Shown here in pieces: positions 1-6,748 of a stretch of 6,748 nucleotides of DNA. The notes beneath the pieces are model-generated. The model worked only from the letters and a program-made list of their open reading frames with translations. It made no database searches and was not told where the DNA came from. The DNA is from JBHAEP01 sp041855665 (lineage in GTDB: Bacteria; Patescibacteriota; Saccharimonadia; Saccharimonadales; Saccharimonadaceae), in the NCBI GenBank assembly GCA_041855665.1, contig JBHAEP010000004.1:1-6748 (forward strand), written 5' to 3'. The translations under genes were made by a program, and so were the position numbers. How positions within the stretch are numbered: the stretch's first letter is position 1; every line of letters begins with the position of its first letter.

Positions 1-1124
1 ACATTAATATTATCACGAATATAAATGCCGGCCTCAATTGATGTATTAAATATAAATAAACTTTCATCTTTTATGTATCCTTTTTTGACTAATACAGGCG
101 CAAGATACTTGGATACAATATCTCCAACCAGAACAACTTTTTCAATTTCGGTAACATTAATATATTCAGATATTTGCTTAAATGCTTCAGATACTTCGGC
201 GCCCAGTTCATGCATATTACCTAGCACTGCTAGTTTATGCTTCGAATCAATTTGAACTAAAGTCTTCAGCGCAGAAATGCCAGCCGATGGACTAAAATTT
301 GCAGAATCATCCAATATAAAACTATTATTGATACCTTTCAGTAGTCGCATTCTTGAATTAGCTGGCTCTATATTAGCAATAGACCTACCTATATCATCCT
401 TATTTACACCAAGCTTCTCGGCTAATAATAATACACCCGACATCTGACGAAGAAGCTCTTTGGATAAAATCAAGGAATGAATTTTATTATATTTATTATT
501 TACCGTATAGAAATTAACCTCTGATCCGTCTGTGGTTATTCTCTCAATTTCAAACCAAGCATCGCTATCAACATTACCGTAAAAATAAACCTTCTTATCA
601 AATTTAGGCATAGAACCCGGCATGTCAAAACAATTTACTATAGACCAGTCTCGAGCCCCATATACAATTTTTAATTCTTCATTCTTAACATTATCTAAAG
701 TTTTCATGTATTCCATATGCTCAGGAGTTACAGCGGTTAACATAGAGATGTTTGGAGCATGAAATTTGATTAAATCATCCATATCTCCAGGATGATCAAT
801 CCCATATTCTAAAATAAGATAGTCTGGTGTTTTTTTGAAAAACTCAAAAATAATATTGCAAAAAATACTAAACCATCCAGAGATAGATTTTATATCGGAG
901 GGCACTTTTAAAGAAAATACTGATAGATACAAACCTAGTCCATTATTGTAGCTATCATCCATCCATCGAACATTAAATCCATTTTCTAATAATAAGTTAG
1001 CTAAATACCCTTTAGTTGAGGTTTTACCGACACTACCGGCAATAGCGATAGTTGTTGGCTTCTTAAATTTAAGATATACTTGAGCAATCTTCTTAGTTTT
1101 AAATTCAATAATTTTTTTAAGCAT
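1..1124 (-). CDS. murF: MurF-like Mur ligase (UDP-MurNAc-peptide : D-Ala-D-Ala ligase), partial, 3' end outside window
   Basis: Cytoplasmic ATP-dependent amide ligase, expected to join D-Ala-D-Ala to the UDP-MurNAc peptide in the last soluble step of peptidoglycan precursor synthesis. The reading frame is open from an ATG at 1124 to the left edge, giving 374 codons. Visible Mur motifs are the P-loop GSVGKTSTK (30-38), NNGLG (60-64, where families usually have NNE-G-P), LEYGIDHPGDM (105-115), TPEHMEYM with a nearby VKNEE (133-150, the region of the carbamylated lysine), SRMRLL (257-262), DDSANFSPSAG (272-282) and LGNMHELG (301-308). The order central ATPase domain then C-terminal domain is that of MurF. 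The P-loop lies about 30 residues from the start, so the roughly 80-100-residue N-terminal UDP-MurNAc-binding domain of standard MurF is missing. Perhaps 40-60 C-terminal residues lie outside the window. The start is one base after the ddl stop with only a weak Shine-Dalgarno (GAAAGA), so translational coupling to ddl is likely. Mur ligase family is near certain; MurF specificity is inferred. Confidence 0.88.
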   Translation of the reverse strand, partial: MLKKIIEFKTKKIAQVYLKFKKPTTIAIAGSVGKTSTKGYLANLLLENGFNVRWMDDSYNNGLGLYLSVFSLKVPSDIKSISGWFSIFCNIIFEFFKKTPDYLILEYGIDHPGDMDDLIKFHAPNISMLTAVTPEHMEYMKTLDNVKNEELKIVYGARDWSIVNCFDMPGSMPKFDKKVYFYGNVDSDAWFEIERITTDGSEVNFYTVNNKYNKIHSLILSKELLRQMSGVLLLAEKLGVNKDDIGRSIANIEPANSRMRLLKGINNSFILDDSANFSPSAGISALKTLVQIDSKHKLAVLGNMHELGAEVSEAFKQISEYINVTEIEKVVLVGDIVSKYLAPVLVKKGYIKDESLFIFNTSIEAGIYIRDNIN

Positions 1125-1125
1125 A

Positions 1126-2250
1126 TTATCTTTCAATACTATCGATTACGTTACTTGCGTCAGTTGATATATTTAAAATTTTATCTTGATGGCGCTTTAT
1201 AGCTAATTCAATCAATAAGTCAACTTGTTTAGAAACATCAACACCACTTTCAGACCAAAGTGCAGGGAACATGCTATATTTAGTGAATCCAGGCATGGTA
1301 TTAATCTCAATTACATAGACATCTTGGTCCGACACAAAAAAATCAACTCGAGCAAACCCATCACACTCGTGCACTCTACATACATCTATAGACAACGATT
1401 TTATCTTTGACAAGATTTTACTATCAATATCTGCCGGAATATTTAATTTAACTTTATTAGCATTAATGTATTTAGTTTCATAAGAATAAAATCCATCAGA
1501 CACAATCTCGCCTGAAACATCACTAGTTCTTTGACTGCCAATATTTCCAATAACCGCAACTTCTATTTCACGACCAACAACACGTGACTGAATGATAACT
1601 TTATAGTCATATTTGAATGCATTTTCTAAAGCCCTATAATATTCTTCTTCGGTTTCAACTTTTGAAACACCAACCGATGAACCTGAATTAGCTGGCTTTA
1701 CAAAGAAAACATCGTTGCCCACTTTTTTTATAGCCTCATTATATGAAGTAATATCATCTTCTTTTCGCAAAACAAAAAAATCTGCCACAGGAATACCTGC
1801 TTCGCGCATTAAGCGATATGAAACATCCTTATCCATAGCAACAGCTGAACCTAAAGTATCGGATGTAGTAAAAGGAACACCCATCATCCTAATTAAACCC
1901 TGCATGGTACCATCTTCGGCATAATCGCCTAGAACAGCAGGAAAAATAACATCGCACTCAAAAGCTACTCTATTATTTTCTATATCATAAAATTTATTTG
2001 AAGATTGCGTAACAGCAAGTCTGCCTGATATTGGATTAGATGAAAGCTTAACATCACCAACTCCACTAATAGCGTTCTCGGCAAAATCATTTTTATCGTA
2101 TTGTCTCCAAACACCATCCTTGGAAATTCCTACAATAAAAACCTCATACTTAGATTCATCTATAGAATTAACAATATTATAGGCAGACACTAAAGAAACC
2201 TCATGCTCTTTAGATTTAGCGCCACATAGAACAGCTACTCTAGTTTTCAT
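1126..2250 (-). CDS. ddl: D-alanine--D-alanine ligase
   Basis: ATP-grasp ligase that condenses two D-alanines into the dipeptide used by MurF; cytoplasmic. It has 374 residues from the ATG at 2250, a normal length. N-terminal domain: GAKSKEHEVS (10-19), containing the catalytic Glu15 equivalent. Then AEDGTMQG (111-118) and AMDK (138-141). ATP-grasp: VKPANSGSSVGVS (184-196). The omega loop FYSYETKY (254-261) has the Tyr/Lys pattern typical of D-Ala-D-Ala specificity, not VanA-type D-lactate ligases. Metal and catalytic residues lie in RVDFF (301-305) and EINTMPGFT (315-323), followed by the YSMFP segment. The usual L-H-G before the EDG motif reads V-L-G here, so a conserved active-site histidine is replaced by Leu107. 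A GTG at 2262 would add four residues, but the ATG at 2250 has GGAG six bases upstream and the GTG overlaps that site. It is the first gene of a tight pair with the murF-like gene (one-base gap). Confidence 0.96.
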   Translation of the reverse strand: MKTRVAVLCGAKSKEHEVSLVSAYNIVNSIDESKYEVFIVGISKDGVWRQYDKNDFAENAISGVGDVKLSSNPISGRLAVTQSSNKFYDIENNRVAFECDVIFPAVLGDYAEDGTMQGLIRMMGVPFTTSDTLGSAVAMDKDVSYRLMREAGIPVADFFVLRKEDDITSYNEAIKKVGNDVFFVKPANSGSSVGVSKVETEEEYYRALENAFKYDYKVIIQSRVVGREIEVAVIGNIGSQRTSDVSGEIVSDGFYSYETKYINANKVKLNIPADIDSKILSKIKSLSIDVCRVHECDGFARVDFFVSDQDVYVIEINTMPGFTKYSMFPALWSESGVDVSKQVDLLIELAIKRHQDKILNISTDASNVIDSIER

Positions 2251-2256
2251 AAATAA

Positions 2257-2260
2257 CTCC
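2257..2260 (-). promoter_or_regulatory. Shine-Dalgarno site that fixes the ddl start
   Basis: GGAG on the minus strand lies six bases before the ATG at 2250. The only upstream in-frame alternative, a GTG at 2262-2260, overlaps this site and has no comparable site of its own, so the ATG is preferred. Confidence 0.7.
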
Positions 2261-2278
2261 ACATTAGTCTTTTAATTA

Positions 2279-2307
2279 ATTATACTATACTAAAGTATTT
2301 TCACATA
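2279..2307 (-). promoter_or_regulatory. Probable ddl-murF promoter
   Basis: A perfect TATAAT -10 box reads on the minus strand at 2284-2279, about 28 bases upstream of the ddl ATG. The -35 region around 2302-2308 (TTATGT or TATGTG depending on spacing) is weak. Transcription would start near 2272 and give a leader of about 22 bases. The -35 region lies within about ten bases of the -35 box of the divergent promoter on the plus strand. Confidence 0.5.
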
Positions 2308-2314
2308 AGCATTC

Positions 2315-2343
2315 TTGACATTTATCTTAAAATATGATAATAT
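2315..2343 (+). promoter_or_regulatory. Strong sigma-70-type promoter for the PRTase-domain gene
   Basis: TTGACA at 2315-2320, a 17-base spacer, and TAATAT at 2338-2343 make a near-consensus promoter. Transcription should start near 2350, leaving a leader of about 19 bases that contains AAAAGG (2353-2358). The TTG of the -35 box could be read as an in-frame start codon, but it would lie upstream of the transcript. Confidence 0.85.
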
Positions 2344-2368
2344 AAATACATTAAAAGGTTCCAGAAAA

Positions 2369-3637
2369 ATGAAAGAATCGCTAAATAATTTCAACGAATC
2401 AGAATATCCAAAAATATACAAAAAATCTAATGAATTCACTTTTGATTATCCAGAATCTAGTGAAATGAGTAAGAATGAAGTCTATGAAAAATACGACTTT
2501 ACAGCGGCGGAAGGTTTAAAAAACTTTATCCGCACCGATCAGGAAAGAAAACTTCACGGCAAAAAATTTAATGTTCTACACCAAACTCCAGCCGGTATGA
2601 GCAAAGAAGGTCTATCCGAGCAGGAAATTTTGAGACTTTATATCAATAACGCCAACAGATTAAAAAAGTCTTTTGAACAAAACCAAACTGAGGCAGTTTT
2701 TTACCTAGATAAATCCGCGAGGCCAGTTCGACATCTGATGAAAGAATTGTATACTGATCAAACTTTACCTCGAGCGAATTTCATAAACATAGATCGAATC
2801 GACATCTTAAATGCTCACGCCGAGGATTTAGGCATCAATAAACTCTCCAATGGACGTGGACGCGAATCTTCAAATGAAGAAATCGTTAAAGCGATGGATG
2901 CTTATATGTTTCGACCAGATTTAATCGAACAAGATGCCAAAAAAGTCCGAGCTCTATTTTTAGATAGCGATCAATATAAATTATTGGATAACAATCTGAA
3001 TAATGTCTTTGATTTAAAATCTAAATTCGACGATAAAAATATAATGGCCGTCGATGAAGTGAGTGCTACTGGTTCAACACTGAAGATTGCTGAAACAATT
3101 TTAAATAAAGCCTTCAAGAATAGCGAGGTAAAAACCGAAACTTTTTGGAAAACTCACGTTGATAAACAGTCTGTTAACGGTATTGGTAAAGAAAAGATGA
3201 CTGCACCAATCTGGTACGTTAATGGCGGAAATAACGAACAAGAAGTACTAATCAATCGTCGCGGTCGTGGTGTTACAGACCCAAATCAAAATCTAATGAA
3301 TAAAAAATATGAACAAAACCCCAATATATACAATCAAGTGCGTAAACTTGGAGCAATATTTATTTCAAGTCCACCTGAAAATGGTGTGGATAAGGCTTAC
3401 TTGAAACTTATTCAAGATTTCAAAACCCTTAGTGAGGCCGATTTATTAAAAAGAATACCTGTAGGGCAGGGGATTAATGTAAATCAAAAAGATATCACCA
3501 AGTTTACCGAAGAGGTTAAAAATATTGTTCGGGACTACAGCGATAAACCGGAAGAAGTTGACATCAACACCCAAACTATCAATAAAGGTGTTATGAATGT
3601 CAAAACCGACTCTTACTTTGGCGGCAAGATAAAATAA
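2369..3637 (+). CDS. Uncharacterised protein with a phosphoribosyltransferase (PRTase) fold domain
   Basis: Cytoplasmic protein of 422 residues, with no signal peptide or membrane segment seen. Residues 225-237 (IMAVDEVSATGST) fit the classical type I PRTase PRPP-binding motif: four hydrophobic residues, two acidic residues, three variable residues, then T-G-x-T. An upstream strand-loop AVFYLDKSARPVRHLMKELY (109-128) is a plausible first strand and pyrophosphate loop. About 100 residues separate the two, longer than in simple type I enzymes, implying a large inserted hood region (about 129-224). The N-terminal 100 residues are charged and probably helical. The C-terminal half holds a basic INRRGRG stretch (295-301) and no motif I recognise. 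The start chosen is the ATG at 2369 with AAAAGG ten bases upstream; the frame extends in phase to a TTG at 2315, but that is inside the promoter. It is a single gene, since the next genes have their own heat-shock promoter. The substrate is unknown. Nucleobase salvage is possible but not shown. Confidence 0.85.
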   Translation: MKESLNNFNESEYPKIYKKSNEFTFDYPESSEMSKNEVYEKYDFTAAEGLKNFIRTDQERKLHGKKFNVLHQTPAGMSKEGLSEQEILRLYINNANRLKKSFEQNQTEAVFYLDKSARPVRHLMKELYTDQTLPRANFINIDRIDILNAHAEDLGINKLSNGRGRESSNEEIVKAMDAYMFRPDLIEQDAKKVRALFLDSDQYKLLDNNLNNVFDLKSKFDDKNIMAVDEVSATGSTLKIAETILNKAFKNSEVKTETFWKTHVDKQSVNGIGKEKMTAPIWYVNGGNNEQEVLINRRGRGVTDPNQNLMNKKYEQNPNIYNQVRKLGAIFISSPPENGVDKAYLKLIQDFKTLSEADLLKRIPVGQGINVNQKDITKFTEEVKNIVRDYSDKPEEVDINTQTINKGVMNVKTDSYFGGKIK

Positions 3638-3657
3638 ATAGTTAAAATATAATGAAA

Positions 3658-3684
3658 TTAGCACTCTATATTGACGAGTGCTAA
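3658..3684 (+). promoter_or_regulatory. CIRCE operator (HrcA-binding site) of groESL
   Basis: TTAGCACTC, nine bases, then GAGTGCTAA is a perfect match to the CIRCE consensus, the binding site of the heat-shock repressor HrcA. It lies 40 bases before the groES start and overlaps the likely -35 box, so HrcA binding would block initiation. No hrcA gene is in the window. The arms extend by three A/T pairs (AAA 3655-3657 with TTT 3685-3687) and are followed by a T run through 3690, so the same sequence could also fold as an RNA terminator for the upstream gene. Confidence 0.97.
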
Positions 3685-3700
3685 TTTTTTAGGTTAAAAT
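3671..3700 (+). promoter_or_regulatory. Probable groESL promoter
   Basis: TTGACG at 3671-3676 lies in the CIRCE spacer and right arm. It is followed after 18 bases by TAAAAT at 3695-3700. Transcription would start near 3707, about 18 bases before groES. An upstream TATAAT (3648-3653) is a perfect -10 box but has no good -35 box, and a transcript from it would have to pass the CIRCE hairpin and T run. Confidence 0.6.
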
Positions 3701-3724
3701 ATAATTAAGAGCAAAGGAGGGAAA

Positions 3725-3991
3725 ATGAAAACACCTATTCAACCACTTGGCGATCGAATAGTAGCCAAAAAACAAGAAAAGAAAACCCAGACAGCTAGCG
3801 GAATATTTCTACCGGATAGCGCAAAAGAGAAACCAGTTGCAGCAGAAGTTATGGCGATTGGACCAAAAGTAGAAAATATAGCAATCGGCGACGAAATAAT
3901 TTACCGTGAATATGCCCCAACTGAACTAAAAATAGATAATGTGGAATATCTAGTAATAAAAGAAGAAGACGTTTTAGCTAAATTAGCATAA
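3725..3991 (+). CDS. groES: Co-chaperonin GroES (Hsp10)
   Basis: The seven-subunit lid of the GroEL folding chamber; cytoplasmic. It has 88 residues, against about 94-97 in most bacteria. The N-terminal PLGDRIVAKK (7-16) starts the beta-barrel. The mobile loop (about 17-36) contains GIFL (26-29), the hydrophobic tripeptide that docks on GroEL, followed by the common PDSAKEKP (30-37). EVMAIGP (41-47) leads almost directly to IAIGDEIIY (52-60), so the roof hairpin normally between these strands is about nine residues shorter than in E. coli. The C-terminal strands ELKIDNVEYLVIKEEDVLA (67-85) are complete, so the shortening is internal. A strong AAAGGAGGG (3713-3721) precedes the ATG with short spacing. 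It is first in the operon with groEL, under CIRCE control. Confidence 0.98.
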   Translation: MKTPIQPLGDRIVAKKQEKKTQTASGIFLPDSAKEKPVAAEVMAIGPKVENIAIGDEIIYREYAPTELKIDNVEYLVIKEEDVLAKLA

Positions 3992-5641
<1,650 letters not shown>

Positions 5642-5647
5642 TATAAT

Positions 5648-5680
5648 AAAACTCCTCTTCAAAAGGGGAGTTTTATTTTA
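5648..5680 (+). terminator. Rho-independent terminator of groESL
   Basis: A 10-bp stem (5648-5657 with 5665-5674, one G-T wobble) has a seven-base loop and runs into TTTTATTTTA. It starts six bases after the groEL stop codon. The A-rich left side means it could also act weakly on the other strand. Confidence 0.9.
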
Positions 5681-5683
5681 ATC

Positions 5684-5716
5684 AAAAAAATAACCCCGTT
5701 AGTCAACGGGGTTATT
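5684..5716 (-). terminator. Rho-independent terminator of the convergent minus-strand gene
   Basis: A 12-bp stem (5689-5700 with 5705-5716) with a core of CCCCGTT and AACGGGG and a four-base loop. On the minus strand it is followed by a run of Ts (complement of the A run 5684-5690). It begins three bases past the stop of the 5720-6310 gene and lies immediately beside the groEL terminator, keeping the two convergent units apart. Confidence 0.9.
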
Positions 5717-5719
5717 AAA

Positions 5720-6310
5720 TTATTTCTGTGATAGAAAGTCAATTTCACGAATAATATTCAACAAAGCCTGAGCGCGATGCGCTTCATCTTGAATATTCTT
5801 TGCTGCTTCGTGAGCTGGGGCGATCAATTTTTGATCATCAGTAGACCTAAGTAGTGTCAAGTAAGCATCGAACATTTCTTCTGGACTAGCATTCAATTTA
5901 TCAACAATTGGATGAAGTTCATGTAGAGCTTGCTCACGAATTGCCTTTAAATCATCAGATGAAGTTGAGCTAAAATCATTCATTTCATAGCTTGGAGTTT
6001 CATTATATGATTCTTCAAAAGCTGGTTGTTCATACTGAGTTTCTGGAGTAGATTCTTGAACTTGCGGAGTTTCAATTTCAGTATTATCAACAGTAGGAGT
6101 CTCAACTGTCTGAACTTCCTGTGCTGGAGCAGGTACTTCAACTGGTTGAACTTCTTCGATTGGCTGCATAGTTGGAATCTGAGGAATTTCCTCAATCTGC
6201 TGAGCTTGGTTATTGATTTGATCAGCTTGATTAGTTACGCCAGCTAAAACTTTAGCTAGTTCCTGATCATCTGTGATTGGTTGTTGATTGTTTGGTTGAA
6301 TATCTGGCAT
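5720..6310 (-). CDS. Hypothetical protein with low-complexity N-terminus and helical C-terminal domain
   Basis: A 196-residue acidic protein I cannot assign to a named family. Residues 1-118 are low-complexity, rich in Q, E, P, T and V, with irregular short repeats of the V-E-T-P / I-E-T-P / S-T-P-E kind (about 55-92), and are probably disordered. Residues 119-196 look like a compact, mostly helical domain, with ALHELHPIVDKL (128-139), SPEEMFDAYLTLLRS (142-156), APAHEAAKNI (164-173) and AQALLNIIREIDFL (180-193). There is no signal peptide, membrane segment or cysteine. The ATG at 6310 has AGAGGTGG upstream on the minus strand. It is a single gene that converges on groEL with its own terminator, and is divergent from the isomerase gene. 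The C-terminal domain resembles short hypothetical proteins I recall from Saccharibacteria, but that is memory, not a search. A scaffold or adaptor role would be a guess. Confidence 0.85.
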   Translation of the reverse strand: MPDIQPNNQQPITDDQELAKVLAGVTNQADQINNQAQQIEEIPQIPTMQPIEEVQPVEVPAPAQEVQTVETPTVDNTEIETPQVQESTPETQYEQPAFEESYNETPSYEMNDFSSTSSDDLKAIREQALHELHPIVDKLNASPEEMFDAYLTLLRSTDDQKLIAPAHEAAKNIQDEAHRAQALLNIIREIDFLSQK

Positions 6311-6336
6311 GACCCACCTCTGTTATTTATAAATAG

Positions 6337-6359
6337 TACTTATGCTTCTTTCATAAGTA
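6337..6359. promoter_or_regulatory. 8-bp perfect inverted repeat, possible operator
   Basis: TACTTATG, seven bases, then CATAAGTA forms a perfect palindrome in the 94-bp region between two divergent genes. It is not followed by a T run and the stem is AT-rich, so a DNA-bound regulator fits better than an RNA terminator. It lies at the predicted start of the minus-strand transcript. Confidence 0.5.
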
Positions 6360-6363
6360 GTGT

Positions 6364-6392
6364 ATCATATAAATATATAGTACTGCAAGCAA
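6364..6392 (-). promoter_or_regulatory. Candidate promoter of the minus-strand hypothetical gene
   Basis: On the minus strand, TTGCTT (6392-6387), 17 bases, then TATGAT (6369-6364) gives a plausible promoter with a start near 6357, inside the inverted repeat. For the plus-strand isomerase gene only weak candidates are visible (TATAAA 6368-6373 or TATAGT 6376-6381, without a good -35 box). The two promoters must overlap. Confidence 0.4.
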
Positions 6393-6404
6393 AAAGGGAG
6401 GCAT

Positions 6405-6748
6405 ATGTTTGACGACATAAAAGTTCTACTTGAGAAAGATCCACAGCGAGCTTTAGAAGTAGCTAGAAATCAATGGCAACAAGCCAACTGGGAAGCAAAT
6501 ATCAAATTTCCCGAACACGATAATAGAAAAATAACATCTGTAGTGATCGCCGGCATGGGCGGCTCAGCATTAGCTGGTTTAATGTTGCAATCATTAATAA
6601 AAGATTCTTTCGATTTACCTTTAGAAATTGTTCGGAGTTATTCTTTACCAAACTATGTTAATGAATCAACTTTAGTAATTATCAGTAGCTACTCTGGAAA
6701 TACCGAAGAAACTTTAAGCGCTCTACAAGATGCTAAAAATCGTAATTC
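6405..6748 (+). CDS. Bifunctional phosphoglucose/phosphomannose isomerase, 5' part only
   Basis: SIS-domain enzyme that interconverts glucose-6-phosphate or mannose-6-phosphate with fructose-6-phosphate; cytoplasmic. The first 114 codons are in the window; family members are usually about 300-350 residues. Family marks are AGMGGSALAG (49-58), VRSYSLPNY (76-84), and SYSGNTEET (95-103), the sugar-phosphate-binding SIS motif shared with PGI/PMI enzymes of archaea and some bacteria. The start is the ATG at 6405, with GGGAGG three bases upstream, a short but strong site like that of groES. It is divergent from the hypothetical gene across a 94-bp region. Which sugar it prefers cannot be read from this fragment, and a single-function phosphoglucose isomerase of the same SIS group is possible. 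Confidence 0.9.
   Translation, partial: MFDDIKVLLEKDPQRALEVARNQWQQANWEANIKFPEHDNRKITSVVIAGMGGSALAGLMLQSLIKDSFDLPLEIVRSYSLPNYVNESTLVIISSYSGNTEETLSALQDAKNRN

Larger units (their letters stand above)
3641..3705 (+). repeat. 13-bp direct repeat flanking the CIRCE operator
   Basis: GTTAAAATATAAT occurs exactly at 3641-3653 and again at 3693-3705, offset by 52 bases on either side of the CIRCE palindrome. Each copy contains TAAAAT and TATAAT, so each could act as a -10 box. It may be two alternative promoters or a small duplication in AT-rich DNA. Confidence 0.6.

Noticed and set aside
25..255. Open frame of 76 codons on the plus strand
   Set aside because: It lies wholly opposite the murF-like gene, whose Mur ligase motifs are clear, and has no ribosome site or family resemblance.
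1225..1924. Two plus-strand frames (1225-1410 and 1715-1924)
   Set aside because: Both are antisense to the well-supported ddl gene and show no recognisable protein.
1126..2250. Vancomycin-resistance type ligase (D-Ala-D-Lac)
   Set aside because: The omega loop reads FYSYETKY, the D-Ala-D-Ala pattern, and no vanH or vanX partner is nearby.
3446..3664. Minus-strand frame of 72 codons
   Set aside because: It is antisense to the end of the PRTase gene, and its start would fall inside the CIRCE operator.
5980..6247. Frames overlapping the low-complexity part of the hypothetical gene (5980-6195 minus, 6026-6247 plus)
   Set aside because: They arise from the biased composition of that region and lack starts with ribosome sites.
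6333..6384. Direct repeat ATAGTACT at 6333-6340 and 6377-6384
   Set aside because: It is only eight bases in AT-rich DNA and contains a six-base palindrome, so coincidence is likely; the nearby inverted repeat is the stronger signal.

Overview
This 6.7 kb AT-rich bacterial window is gene-dense and colinear with standard code usage. All five complete genes end in TAA and no in-frame TGA is needed. The gene set and protein details suggest a small-genome member of the Candidate Phyla Radiation (Patescibacteria), most likely Saccharibacteria (TM7). The clues are a MurF-type ligase without its N-terminal substrate domain, a short GroES, a GroEL with a small insertion after the first ATP-binding segment, a SIS-family phosphoglucose/phosphomannose isomerase, and short lineage-type hypothetical proteins. 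The phylum call is inference from remembered family features; no database search was run.

Layout. Positions 1-2250 hold a minus-strand peptidoglycan pair, ddl (D-Ala-D-Ala ligase) followed after one base by a murF-like gene that runs off the left edge. Ddl makes the dipeptide that MurF-type enzymes attach to the UDP-MurNAc peptide. A 118-bp divergent promoter region (2251-2368) separates them from a plus-strand gene (2369-3637) for an uncharacterised protein with a clear phosphoribosyltransferase PRPP-binding motif. Next is a heat-shock operon: a perfect CIRCE operator (3658-3684), groES (3725-3991) and groEL (4001-5641). It ends at a rho-independent terminator that sits back-to-back with a second terminator for the convergent minus-strand gene 5720-6310. 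That gene encodes a cytoplasmic hypothetical protein with a Q/E/P/T-rich N-terminal half and a helical C-terminal domain. A second divergent intergenic region (6311-6404) carries an 8-bp perfect inverted repeat. It leads to the truncated start of a bifunctional phosphoglucose/phosphomannose isomerase gene at the right edge.

Function. The window joins cell-wall precursor synthesis, HrcA-type control of the chaperonin, and sugar-phosphate metabolism, with two uncharacterised genes between them. I see no mobile element, CRISPR array, tRNA or rRNA. Most of the window is housekeeping. The points most worth following are the uncharacterised PRTase-fold protein, the CIRCE element that also looks like a terminator, and several departures from family norm at functional sites in Ddl, MurF, GroES and GroEL.
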